Assembly (NCBI RefSeq): GCF_020686965.1
Contig: NZ_JAJEPS010000001.1
Location: 372,001-436,000, forward strand
Length of the DNA stretch: 64,000 nt
Source of the DNA: Hominiventricola filiformis
GTDB lineage: Bacteria; Bacillota; Clostridia; Lachnospirales; Lachnospiraceae
Direction: 5' to 3'
The first letter of the stretch is position 1, and each line of letters begins with the position of its first letter. Below the pieces are notes generated by a model that did no database searches, had not been told where the DNA came from, and worked only from the letters and a program-made list of their open reading frames with translations. The translations under genes were made by a program, and so were the position numbers. Of this stretch, positions 51,257 through 59,918 are shown piece after piece.

Positions 51257-52435
51257 TTATTCCAGAGAATTCAAGGCTTTCGCCAGCCTGTCAAAGGCCT
51301 CCTTCAGCGTCGTTCTCGGGCACGCAATATTGATCCGCTCAAATCCTTCCCCATCTGATCCAAAAATAGCACCGCTGTCAAGCCACAGTTTTGCCTCCTT
51401 CGTAATCAGATGTTCCAGTTCTTCCTCCGGCAATCGAAGATCCCGGAAATCAAGCCAGATCAGATAAGTGCCCTCCGGCTTGATCAGATGAACGCCCGGA
51501 AGATTTCTTTCTATATAATCTCTCGAAAAATCCAGATTTTCAAGTAAATATTTCTTTAATTCTGTAAGCCAGGGCTCCCCTTCTTCATAGGCCGCCTGAC
51601 ATGCCACCAGTCCCAGCGTATTTAACTGGCTGTAACCAGCCTGATCAATGGCTTTTTTGAAGGTCTTCCGAAGGGTTCGGTTCGGAATAAAAATGTTGGA
51701 GGTCTGAAGTCCTGCCAGATTGAAGGTCTTGCTGGGTGCCGTACAGGTAATGGAAATCTCCGCATATTTCGAATCCAGGTTTGCAAATACATGATGCTCA
51801 TGCCCCGGCCAGGTGAAATCGCTGTGGATCTCATCGCTGACCACCAGCACATTGTGTTTCACACACAGATCTCCCACTCTTCGAAGTTCTTCCTCTGTCC
51901 AGACACGGCCTACCGGGTTATGAGGACTGCAGAGCAGGAATAATTTTACCTGATGCTCCACTATTTTCTGCTCCAGATCCTCAAAGTCCATCTCGTAATG
52001 ACCATTCACCAGCTTCAGCGGGCTGTTCACCAGCTCTCTTCCGTTATCCTTAATGGCCTCGCTGAACGGATAATAAACCGGCTGCTGCAGGAGCACTGCG
52101 TCTCCCTCTTTGGTGAATGCACGGACAGCAGCTGCAATGGCGAATACCACCCCCGGCGTTTTTACCAGCCACTCCCGGTTTACCGTCCATCCGAAATGCT
52201 TCTCATACCAGCCTGCCAGTGCCCGAAAATAGCTGTCCTTTCCTTCGCTGTATCCGAAAATACCGTGAGCCACAGATCTTTGCAGGCGCTCCACAATCTC
52301 CGGCGCCGTCTGAAAATCCATATCTGCTACCCAGAGAGGCAGCTCCTCCTCGCTGTGTCCGCGTTCTCTTGCAAAATCATATTTCAGGCAGTTGGTGCCT
52401 TTTCTGTCAATTATTTTGTCAAATTCATAAGCCAT
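51257..52435 (-). CDS. PatB/MalY-type PLP C-S lyase
   Basis: The 392-aa fold type I PLP enzyme begins FDKIIDRKGTNCLKYDF and has LPLWVADMDFQTAPEI, the PLP lysine in APSKTFNLAGLQ, and a C-terminal GFERINIACPRTTLKEA. PatB/MalY enzymes cleave cystathionine to homocysteine or act as aminotransferases. It starts 5 bp after the upstream lyase/synthase stop, so both are in one operon of sulfur amino acid metabolism. Confidence 0.9.
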   Translation of the reverse strand: MAYEFDKIIDRKGTNCLKYDFARERGHSEEELPLWVADMDFQTAPEIVERLQRSVAHGIFGYSEGKDSYFRALAGWYEKHFGWTVNREWLVKTPGVVFAIAAAVRAFTKEGDAVLLQQPVYYPFSEAIKDNGRELVNSPLKLVNGHYEMDFEDLEQKIVEHQVKLFLLCSPHNPVGRVWTEEELRRVGDLCVKHNVLVVSDEIHSDFTWPGHEHHVFANLDSKYAEISITCTAPSKTFNLAGLQTSNIFIPNRTLRKTFKKAIDQAGYSQLNTLGLVACQAAYEEGEPWLTELKKYLLENLDFSRDYIERNLPGVHLIKPEGTYLIWLDFRDLRLPEEELEHLITKEAKLWLDSGAIFGSDGEGFERINIACPRTTLKEAFDRLAKALNSLE

Positions 52436-52440
52436 ACTGC

Positions 52441-53592
52441 CTATTCTCCTTTCAGCGCCTGCGCAAGATCTTCGATGAGGTCGTCACCATTTTCAATACC
52501 TACAGACATTCTCAGGAAATTATCAGTGATGCCAAGACGCTCCCGGATCTCTGCCGGTACATCTCCGTGGGTCTGCAGCATAGGATACGTAATCAGGGAT
52601 TCCACACCTCCCAGACTCTCTGCATAAGAAATGACTTTCACCCGCTCCAGAATCCGCTTTGCCGTCTCTGCCGTATCCGTGTGGAATGAAATCATACCGC
52701 CAAATCCTCTTGCCTGGCTTTTATTAATCTCATACCCGGGGTGTTCCGGAAGCCCAACGTAATAAACCCCCTTGATCTCTTCCTGTTCCTTCAGCCAGTT
52801 GGCAATCTTCAAGGCATTTTCCTGCTGCCGCTCCATGCGGACAGACAGGGTCTTGATGCCGCGGATGAGCAGAAAGCTTTCAAAAGGTGACAGACAGCCA
52901 CCGGTGGTCTTGTAGATATATCGGATCTTGTCAGCCAGATCCTTGCTCGCTGAGCATAAAAAACCTGCCAGTGCATCATTGTGGCCGCCCAGATACTTGG
53001 TTCCGCTGTGTACCACCAGGTCTGCTCCAAGATCAATGGGATTCTGGAAATAAGGGGAGAGGAACGTATTGTCCACAATGAGCAGAAGACCATATTTCTC
53101 TGCCAGCGCCTTCATAGCACGCAGATCCGTTACCTGCATGGTCGGGTTGCTTGGGGTCTCAATATAGAGGGCTTTTGTCTCTTTTTTAATGGCTTTCTCC
53201 ACCAATTCTGCATCTGCCGTGTTGACATAGGAAAATGTCAGGCCTCTGTTTGCTCCAATGGTACTGAAGATCCGGACAGAACCGCCATACAAATCCTCTG
53301 AGCATACAAAATGTGATCCATTTTCAAACAGCTCCAGTAAGATAGAAAGGGCTGCCATACCACTGGCACATGCCACCGTATCATAAGCTTTTTCCAGGGA
53401 ACTCACAATCCGCTCCAGTTCACTTCTGGTAGGGTTACTCTCTCTTGTATAATCAAATCCAGTGGACTGCCCCACACCCGGATGGGCAAAGGTCGCTGTC
53501 TGATATATCGGCGTTCCCATGGAGCCATATGCATGCTCTCTCGTAATTCCATCTTCTCCATGAATACATCGCGTCTCAATTCCGTATGCCAT
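52441..53592 (-). CDS. Cystathionine gamma-synthase / gamma-lyase family enzyme
   Basis: The 383-aa trans-sulfuration PLP enzyme has YGSMGTPIYQTATFAHP, YTRESNPTRSELE, ACASGMAALS and the PLP lysine in VVHSGTKYLGGHND. The family cannot be split reliably into synthase and lyase by eye. A downstream PatB-type lyase would let the pair run trans-sulfuration toward homocysteine. It heads a four-gene operon whose upstream DNA shares a 12-mer with the cysK promoter. Confidence 0.9.
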   Translation of the reverse strand: MAYGIETRCIHGEDGITREHAYGSMGTPIYQTATFAHPGVGQSTGFDYTRESNPTRSELERIVSSLEKAYDTVACASGMAALSILLELFENGSHFVCSEDLYGGSVRIFSTIGANRGLTFSYVNTADAELVEKAIKKETKALYIETPSNPTMQVTDLRAMKALAEKYGLLLIVDNTFLSPYFQNPIDLGADLVVHSGTKYLGGHNDALAGFLCSASKDLADKIRYIYKTTGGCLSPFESFLLIRGIKTLSVRMERQQENALKIANWLKEQEEIKGVYYVGLPEHPGYEINKSQARGFGGMISFHTDTAETAKRILERVKVISYAESLGGVESLITYPMLQTHGDVPAEIRERLGITDNFLRMSVGIENGDDLIEDLAQALKGE

Positions 53593-53631
53593 TGTATGTA
53601 TGCCTCCTCATTTGTCTATATTTATAGACTA

Positions 53632-53661
53632 TATAATTCCTATATATTTAATAGGATTATA
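53632..53661. promoter_or_regulatory. Candidate Rrf2/CymR-like operator upstream of the metB-like operon
   Basis: TATAATTCCTAT (53632-53643) is mirrored by ATAGGATTATA (53651-53661), an almost perfect dyad 7 bp apart, 40 bp before the start. The same TATAATTCCTAT occurs before cysK. Confidence 0.6.
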
Positions 53662-53825
53662 TCTTTTTGAAGTGGAGATGTCAACATGGTTTTCCATTAT
53701 TTAAACAAGCGAAGGGCAGCCATGAGGCTGGAATCTCCTCTGCTGGGTCTGATGTGGCTTCTGTTGGCTCCGTCCTGAGTCTGAAATCTTCTCTACCGGC
53801 CCGCCGTGGGTCTGGAATGAAAAAA

Positions 53826-53968
53826 TATCAAAAAAGTTCCTGTTCAGCTTACAGTTTATACAGCAAAAATAGCTGATATGGGTCTATATTAAAATGCCTG
53901 AAACTCAGTTCCTCTTTTTCACAAAATGGCAGGAACAAAAGAGAAGGAAATTCAATATAGACCCATAC
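53826..53968 (-). repeat. Dispersed non-coding repeat, copy C (diverged)
   Basis: AAAAAAGTTCCTG at 53830 and the 13-bp inverted pair ATGGGTCTATATT (53878-53890) / AATATAGACCCAT (53954-53966) mark it as a diverged relative of copies A and B. Orientation is uncertain because the motif occurs both ways. It lies downstream of the surface protein gene. The rest of 53662-54022 holds no gene I can support. Confidence 0.6.
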
Positions 53969-54022
53969 ATGCTAATTCAGGAAACAGGAATTCAGAGAAT
54001 CAGAAAACAGGAATTCAAAAGC

Positions 54023-54067
54023 AAAAAATGGATTGCTGCAAAACAACTGATTTTGCAACAACCCATT
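54023..54067 (-). terminator. Terminator of the surface protein gene
   Basis: AATGGGTTGTTGCAAAA and TTTTGCAGCAATCCATT form a long stem with two mismatches, followed on the minus strand by a T run. Confidence 0.8.
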
Positions 54068-54071
54068 CTCC

Positions 54072-57000
54072 TTATTTTCTCTTTTTCCGTCTGGTCTCGA
54101 GAGAGATTCCAATTGCAGCTAAGCTTGCTGCACCAAGCAGCATCCACTGCCCGGTTTGAGCCATATCTCCGGTAGCCGGAACTGCACTGATATCCGCCAC
54201 TGCGGAGCTCTCTGCTGCAGCCTGTGCTGTGGTTTCTTCCGAAGAATTGCCATGTGAAGAATGTTTCTTTTTCTTCTTGCTGTTATTGGCTGCACTGCTG
54301 TCAGTATTGGTATTGCTTCCATTATCGGTCGTATTGCCGGTGTTGCTATTGTTTCCGTTATCGGTCGTGTTACCGGTGTTGCTATTGTTATCGTTGTCAT
54401 TACTATTCTGGTCGGATGATTTCTCACTGATAGTGAAGCTTACCTTTCCGGTGGAGCCTTCATAGTTTCCGATTCCGGTAATGGTCATCTCATATACACC
54501 TGCTGCCACAAACTCCGCATCGGTATACTCTTTTCCATCAACAGAGACGGTAATTTCGTAATCAATTCCTTCTGCCAGAACCGCATCGCCATCCTTGACC
54601 GTTACAGTCGGACGCTTATTCTGTCCGTCATAAACGGCGGAAGATGCGTCTTCCGTCACTGCAAATATCGTCTTCTTCGGTTCAATGACAAATGCTTTTT
54701 CAACACTTCCGCCATAAACACCGGTTCCGCTTACTACCACGGTATAAGTACCGGCATCCATCATCGAAGCTGCGGCGGCTCTGCTCATCACTTGCTTACA
54801 GGTAACTACATAATCGGTTCCCTCTGTCAGAAGGATTCCTTCATCCATTACCGTAATCTGTGGCTGTAACTCATTTCCTGTATAAACCTGACTTGGAATA
54901 TCAGAAACCATAAAGCTCTTGGTATCCGCAGTTACAAATTGATCCATCGACGGCGTTGAATCTATTCCGGTCTTCCAGTACAAATCTGCCAGAGGATCAT
55001 TTTGTCCACTCTCAACCTGTGTACCATCTGCCACATGACGTTTTGCGCTGGTGAGTGCGATATCTCCTTCCAGTGCTTTTCCAGGTGCCGCATTCTTTGC
55101 TGTATAGGATGTTGCTCCCTGTAGGAACACTTCTGAGGTATGGATTGCGCCATTTCCAGAAACTGCATTTCCACCCGTTCCAAATGTTACACTGCCTCCA
55201 ATGGCTATCACTTTTCCATTTCCGGTTATCGTACCATTCTCCAGCTGGATTGCTTCTCCTCCGGTTGAAAAAATCGTTACATTTCCGCCGCCTCCGTAGG
55301 TGGCAAGGGTCGCACCATCCTCAAGGTTTAAGGTGCCATTTTTCACCTGAAGAGCTGTCTGTCCTTTCCCGGTGCTTCCGGCTTCGTCACCGCTGATAAA
55401 CACCTGCCCTTTTAATGTTACATTTCCAGTAACTGCCACGATTGCGTCATCATTAGAGCGGTCGGTCAGATCACCGTTAGCAAGATAATTGGTATGGGAG
55501 TAAATAGCTGCATTTTCCAGAATTGCACCATCTTCCAGGCGAAGCTGTCCACATATAGAAGCTCCTGTGGTAAATTTCTTGCCATATGCATCATAATTCA
55601 TGGAGAAGGTACCGCCGCTCTGTACGTCGATGATTCCCTGTACGGTCGAATCTGACAGCGTCAGTTTGCCGCCATTTTCTACGATAATCCGCACACTACT
55701 TAAGATTTTCATATTGGTCAGTGTCAGATTGCAGCCAGCCGGGATATACAGTGTCTGGGGAATATTACCTGCTTTTACATCTGCCCAGGGAATATCATAG
55801 CCAAGAAAACCGTAGGTTCCACTCTCATGGGAGCCAAACCATACTTCCAGCTTCTCCGGTACCCGAACGCTTTCCTCCTGTCCCTCTACATTACTGCCAA
55901 AATTCTTAATCGCCCAGGGTTCCATAATATCCCATGCATACAGTCCACTTGCATACTGCTTCAGGTTCTCTGTTTCGATCTGCTCTGCAAGGGTCTCCTC
56001 ACCACTGTAAATCCGGAACGGCAGGGTATTACTGGTTGCTTTCCGTCCCTGCTTGTCTTCGATAGAAACAGAGATCAGATAGGTGCCCGGGTCCTTTGGT
56101 GTCCCGTTCAGCGTCAGATCACTGCTCAGCGTCATATAGACACCTTCCATTCCACTGTCACTGTTCGCAGCGGTACCACCGGCAACATCCGGTACGATAG
56201 ATACGCTGCACTTGCTTCCTTCCAGCTGGATCTTTGACTGATGGTCCAGTGCTTCCCAGTCACTGTCTGCCGGTTCAGTATCTTTCTGAACCAAAGCTCC
56301 ATATACAGTTACCGCACTGTTTTTATTGCTGGACGCACCCCCTGTGCTCGCACTGGATACTCCGTCATAATCTTTCTGTCCCACAATGGCGGCTTCAAAA
56401 GAGCCTTCAATCTTTACATGAAGTTCATATGGATCACCCTGATTGTCATCTTCTGTCAGAGAAGCATTTCCATTCGGATCAATGACCAGTTTAAAGGTCA
56501 GATCCTGATAGCCTGTGGCTGTGATGGTGATCACATCACCACTTTGCAAAACTCTAATAGTCGGATTGCTGATATTATCATTTCCTGCAAAAATAAGATA
56601 GTTTTCATCAGTATTCTTCTTATAAGAACCTCCTGAATAAGGTCCATAAGAAGTCTCTTTCCACGCTGTATCATTTACCTTGATTGCTGTCACTTTGGAA
56701 ACATAACCATCAGCATTTGTAAATTTAAGATTCCAGTTACTGCCCATCCATTCTTTTTCTAATTTCAGCTGGCTTAACACGATCTTTCCAGCTTCTGCTG
56801 GTGCAGCTTCTTTGAAGGTGGCAGAAACTGTCACATTGGAAGCCGGCATGGTGAAAGTATAAACACCGCTCTCTGCGCCTGCTGTCAAAGTTATTTCCGT
56901 GCCATCGTCCTTCTTCGCAGTCACGGTATCTACTACATATCCTGCATTCGGTGTAGCAGTGACTGTAACAGAAGTGTTCTCCGCTACCTCTGTATTCGGA

Positions 57001-57989
57001 GTAACGGAAAGAGTCCCGTTAGCGCACCCGGATGTGGTGACTGTGTAGGTCTGAGCAGCCGGAGTGTCCGGGGTGGTGTCAGAGATTACCTCTGCGGTAT
57101 AGGTATAAGCATAGGATTTTCCTTCTCTTTTTATATTTAATTTTAAATCTTCATATCCATTTGCAGAAATCACAGCTATTACTGGGAACGTAATATTTTT
57201 TGTTATAATTCTCAACGCAGGAAGATCTCCATTTGCACCGCCATCGAAGGAATAACTTCCCGCAATAAATTTATTTCCTGATTCAAAAAATCCAAATGAA
57301 TTCACTTTCTCGAAAGAATCGTTTCCAACCTTCAATGCAGTAATACTATTCACCCATGCAGCATCGCTGAATCCTAAATTAAGCTCGTTACTGTATCCAA
57401 CTTCTGTCTTTGCAACTCCACTCGGCGCAGCCATAGTTGCAGCAAGTGCAGCCGGTTTTTCATCCTGCTCTGTCAGCACAGTTGCATCCTGACCAGCATC
57501 CTGCGCATCTCCCTGGACAGTTCCCTGTCCTGCATCCTGAGCGTTGTCCTGGCTATCGTCCTGTCCTGCATTCTGAACGTCATCACTGCTATCTCCCTGC
57601 CCTGCATTCTGAACATCATCATTGCTATCTCCCCGCCCTGCATTCTGGACATTGTCATTGCTATCTCCCTGTTCTGTATTCTGGACGTTGTCATTGCTAT
57701 CGCCCTGCCCTGCATTCTGGGCGTTGTCCTGACCATCGTCCTGCCCTGCATCCTGGGCATTATCCTGGCTATCGCCCTGCCCTGTACCCTGAGTATCTCC
57801 CTGGACGTCTCCCTTTTTCTCTGTATTCTCTTCTAATGATGAGTTATCAATAACTTCGTTTTCTAATAAGTCATCACTAATTACTTCTGCTGCGTGCACT
57901 TCCATTGTGCCACCATAGACAGATGTGGACACGGAAAGCAGCACAGCCATGCCAAGCGCAAATACTCGCTTCAGTTTTTTGTAATTCAT
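54072..57989 (-). CDS. Large cell-wall-anchored surface protein with DUF1533-like domains
   Basis: The 1305-aa protein has a signal peptide (residues 1-34, ending VHAA), and an Asp/Gln/Asn-rich tandem-repeat stalk (about 65-170) built on GQGDSNDNVQNA-like 12-mers. Two DUF1533-like segments follow (about 200-300 and 410-510, each with an I-x-A-x-GY-x-DL-x-x-K motif), with an InlB-B-like repeat between them. A Gly-rich right-handed beta-helix-like part (about 750-990) and two MBG/Ig-like repeats (about 1040-1180) come next. The C-terminus has an Asn/Thr-rich linker, the sorting-like motif VPATGD, a membrane segment and RRKKRK. It is likely attached by sortase and binds host or food polymers; the ligand is unknown. 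Confidence 0.85.
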   Translation of the reverse strand: MNYKKLKRVFALGMAVLLSVSTSVYGGTMEVHAAEVISDDLLENEVIDNSSLEENTEKKGDVQGDTQGTGQGDSQDNAQDAGQDDGQDNAQNAGQGDSNDNVQNTEQGDSNDNVQNAGRGDSNDDVQNAGQGDSSDDVQNAGQDDSQDNAQDAGQGTVQGDAQDAGQDATVLTEQDEKPAALAATMAAPSGVAKTEVGYSNELNLGFSDAAWVNSITALKVGNDSFEKVNSFGFFESGNKFIAGSYSFDGGANGDLPALRIITKNITFPVIAVISANGYEDLKLNIKREGKSYAYTYTAEVISDTTPDTPAAQTYTVTTSGCANGTLSVTPNTEVAENTSVTVTATPNAGYVVDTVTAKKDDGTEITLTAGAESGVYTFTMPASNVTVSATFKEAAPAEAGKIVLSQLKLEKEWMGSNWNLKFTNADGYVSKVTAIKVNDTAWKETSYGPYSGGSYKKNTDENYLIFAGNDNISNPTIRVLQSGDVITITATGYQDLTFKLVIDPNGNASLTEDDNQGDPYELHVKIEGSFEAAIVGQKDYDGVSSASTGGASSNKNSAVTVYGALVQKDTEPADSDWEALDHQSKIQLEGSKCSVSIVPDVAGGTAANSDSGMEGVYMTLSSDLTLNGTPKDPGTYLISVSIEDKQGRKATSNTLPFRIYSGEETLAEQIETENLKQYASGLYAWDIMEPWAIKNFGSNVEGQEESVRVPEKLEVWFGSHESGTYGFLGYDIPWADVKAGNIPQTLYIPAGCNLTLTNMKILSSVRIIVENGGKLTLSDSTVQGIIDVQSGGTFSMNYDAYGKKFTTGASICGQLRLEDGAILENAAIYSHTNYLANGDLTDRSNDDAIVAVTGNVTLKGQVFISGDEAGSTGKGQTALQVKNGTLNLEDGATLATYGGGGNVTIFSTGGEAIQLENGTITGNGKVIAIGGSVTFGTGGNAVSGNGAIHTSEVFLQGATSYTAKNAAPGKALEGDIALTSAKRHVADGTQVESGQNDPLADLYWKTGIDSTPSMDQFVTADTKSFMVSDIPSQVYTGNELQPQITVMDEGILLTEGTDYVVTCKQVMSRAAAASMMDAGTYTVVVSGTGVYGGSVEKAFVIEPKKTIFAVTEDASSAVYDGQNKRPTVTVKDGDAVLAEGIDYEITVSVDGKEYTDAEFVAAGVYEMTITGIGNYEGSTGKVSFTISEKSSDQNSNDNDNNSNTGNTTDNGNNSNTGNTTDNGSNTNTDSSAANNSKKKKKHSSHGNSSEETTAQAAAESSAVADISAVPATGDMAQTGQWMLLGAASLAAIGISLETRRKKRK
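57480..57795 (-). repeat. In-frame ~36-bp tandem repeats in the surface protein gene
   Basis: About eight units encode variations of GQGDSNDNVQNA. The period keeps frame, so unit loss or gain would change stalk length without breaking the gene. Confidence 0.8.
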
Positions 57990-58083
57990 CAGCTTTTCTC
58001 CATTTAGTTCTGTTGTCAGTTACTTTTACTCCATTCGGTCATTGACTAGCCTTTTGTACTCATGCTATAATCGATACCGTTGT

Positions 58084-58154
58084 TAGTTTTAACTAATATC
58101 ATTACAAAAAATTAACTGTCAAATTAATGACAGCTAATTTTAAGTTAGACTTAA
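58084..58154. promoter_or_regulatory. Three dyads between the surface protein and apbE genes
   Basis: TTAGTT-TT-AACTAA (58084-58097), CTGTCA-6-TGACAG (58117-58134, extended by AATTA/TAATT) and TTAAGT-TAG-ACTTAA (58140-58154) are perfect inverted repeats. The minus-strand -35 TTGACA (58118-58123) of the surface protein gene lies in the middle dyad. Confidence 0.6.
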
Positions 58155-58268
58155 TTAACCACAGTGGGTACTATATCAAAATTGGTTTTTTCTGTCAACT
58201 CAGTATTTAAAAATAGTTTACTTCTGTTTTGAGTTTTTTTATCATTATCATTTACAGGGAGATTTTTT

Positions 58269-59282
58269 ATGAAAAGAATGTTGATTTTTCCGCTCTTACT
58301 TGGGCTTCTGGCACTGACAGGCTGTAACTCGGACCGAACCCATGCTTCTGAAGAAAGTTTTTTTGCCATGGATACGGTGATGCAATTTACTGTCTATGGT
58401 GATGACGCACTGCTAAAAGACGCACAGGATGTGATTGCAGATATTGAAGACAAAGCCTCCGTAACCAATCCCGACAGTGAACTTTATGCAATTAACCGGG
58501 ATGGTTCCGGAGTTCTGACCGGTCGCGCCGCCGAACTGATGGAAGATACCCTTTCCCTTTGTCAGCGAACCGATGGAGCTCTGGACTTATCCATTTATCC
58601 CATCGTCCGCGCCTGGGGATTCACCACCGGAAATTATCAGGTACCGGAGGAATCCACGATTACGGATCTGCTATCCCATGTAGACTATAACCAGGTACAA
58701 TATGATGTAACAACCGGCATAGTCACCCTTCCTGCCGGGATGGAAATAGATCTTGGAAGTACCGGAAAAGGCTTTGCCGGACAGCAGGTGGCTGCTCTCC
58801 TGCGGGAAAAGGGTGTCACATCTGCCCTTCTGAATCTTGGCGGCAATGTGCAGACCATTGGCACGAAACCAGACGGCAGCCTCTGGGAAATCGCGATCCG
58901 CGATCCGAAAGAAAATGTGCCCATGATGGTTGTCTCTGTTAATGATCAGGCAGTCGTCACTTCCGGCGGGTATGAACGCTATTTTGAACAGGACGGCCAG
59001 ACCTACTGGCATATCATGGATCCGACCACCGGCCATCCGGCTGACAGTGGCCTGCGGTCTGTCTCCATTATCGGGGATGACGGTCTGACCTGTGACGGTC
59101 TGTCCACTTCCCTCTTCGTCATGGGACTTGAAAAAGCAGCGGAGCTGTGGGCACAGAGTGATGATTTTGAAGCAGTATTTGTCACAGATACCGGAGAAGT
59201 CTATATCACAGAAGGACTTGCAGATCATTTTGCCCTGACAGAAGACTACTCCGATACCCCGGTCAATCTGATCAGACGCTGA
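58269..59282 (+). CDS. apbE: ApbE-family FAD:protein FMN transferase, lipoprotein
   Basis: ApbE attaches FMN to Thr residues of extracytoplasmic flavoproteins such as RnfG/RnfD or NqrC. The 337-aa precursor has a lipoprotein signal (LLALTGC, Cys19). Family motifs are FFAMDTVMQF, LDLSIYPIVRAWGF, IDLGSTGKGFAG, LLNLGGNVQTIG and the metal-binding HIMDPTTGHPAD. No Rnf or other flavoprotein gene is nearby. GGGAG precedes the ATG. Confidence 0.95.
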   Translation: MKRMLIFPLLLGLLALTGCNSDRTHASEESFFAMDTVMQFTVYGDDALLKDAQDVIADIEDKASVTNPDSELYAINRDGSGVLTGRAAELMEDTLSLCQRTDGALDLSIYPIVRAWGFTTGNYQVPEESTITDLLSHVDYNQVQYDVTTGIVTLPAGMEIDLGSTGKGFAGQQVAALLREKGVTSALLNLGGNVQTIGTKPDGSLWEIAIRDPKENVPMMVVSVNDQAVVTSGGYERYFEQDGQTYWHIMDPTTGHPADSGLRSVSIIGDDGLTCDGLSTSLFVMGLEKAAELWAQSDDFEAVFVTDTGEVYITEGLADHFALTEDYSDTPVNLIRR

Positions 59283-59331
59283 TGCCGCTGGCTCCTCCTG
59301 TAATCAGAACTGTTTTCTTCGTTGTGCTCAT
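59272..59331 (-). pseudogene. N-terminal fragment of a short-chain dehydrogenase
   Basis: AGGAGGAAAGACAA precedes ATG at 59331. The frame reads MSTTKKTVLITGGASGIS, the TGxxxGI nucleotide-binding start of SDR enzymes, then hits a stop after 19 codons inside the apbE 3' end. The remainder of the gene is gone, so this is a deletion scar. Confidence 0.65.
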
Positions 59332-59353
59332 TTGTCTTTCCTCCTGATTTTAT

Positions 59354-59410
59354 AAAAAATGAGGCGGAGATTATGGCATGTTTTTTCATGCGCATTCTCT
59401 CCGCCTTTTA
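59354..59410. terminator. Bidirectional terminator
   Basis: AGGCGGAGA and TCTCCGCCT arms with CATG/CATG inner pairs are flanked by A and T runs, between the SDR fragment and the Rrf2 gene. Confidence 0.8.
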
Positions 59411-59468
59411 TATTCTATGCCTATTCAGAACCAATTCGCAAAACTGCCTCTGTGAGGCTTTGAACAGG

Positions 59469-59915
59469 TCAAATATAATACATTTCCTGTCCGCCTGACT
59501 GCCGCTCCTGAAAACTTTCCTCCAGATCAGCCAGCGTCAGGTTTTGAAGAATCTGATCCAGCCCGTGATTGACTCTATCCACAATGTCTTCCTGTATGGT
59601 CTCCGCAATCCCGGCTGCGCTTTCTTCTGTCTTTGTCTCTTCGTCATCCAGATAATAGGTTCCTTCCAGTGCCTGTATGATGGAGGCCACTGTAATACTG
59701 GAAGACGGATATTTCAGCAGATATCCACCCTGGGAGCCTTTGACGCTCTTCACAATTCCTGCCCGGCGCAGGCTGGCAAACACCTGCTCCAGATACTGGG
59801 GAGAGATCTCATTTCTCTCAGCAATACTTCCGAGTGCCACATGACCATTTTTCGAATTGACTGCCAGATCAATGAGAGCCGCCACTCCGTATCTGCTTTT
59901 TTTGGAAAATTTCAT
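59469..59915 (-). CDS. Rrf2-family regulator, CymR-like
   Basis: The 148-aa protein has the Rrf2 winged helix (KSRYGVAALIDLAVN, IAERNEISPQYLEQVFASLR, VKGSQGGYLL). It contains no Cys, so it cannot hold an Fe-S cluster and fits the CymR branch that controls cysteine metabolism together with CysK. It begins 3 bp after metY, in an apparent cysK-metY-rrf2 operon. Regulation of cysteine genes is inferred from this context. Confidence 0.88.
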   Translation of the reverse strand: MKFSKKSRYGVAALIDLAVNSKNGHVALGSIAERNEISPQYLEQVFASLRRAGIVKSVKGSQGGYLLKYPSSSITVASIIQALEGTYYLDDEETKTEESAAGIAETIQEDIVDRVNHGLDQILQNLTLADLEESFQERQSGGQEMYYI

Positions 59916-59918
59916 TCC

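Noticed and set aside
57480..57795. Regular ~36-bp repeats suggesting a CRISPR array
   Set aside because: The units are contiguous with no unique spacers and are in frame within the surface protein gene.
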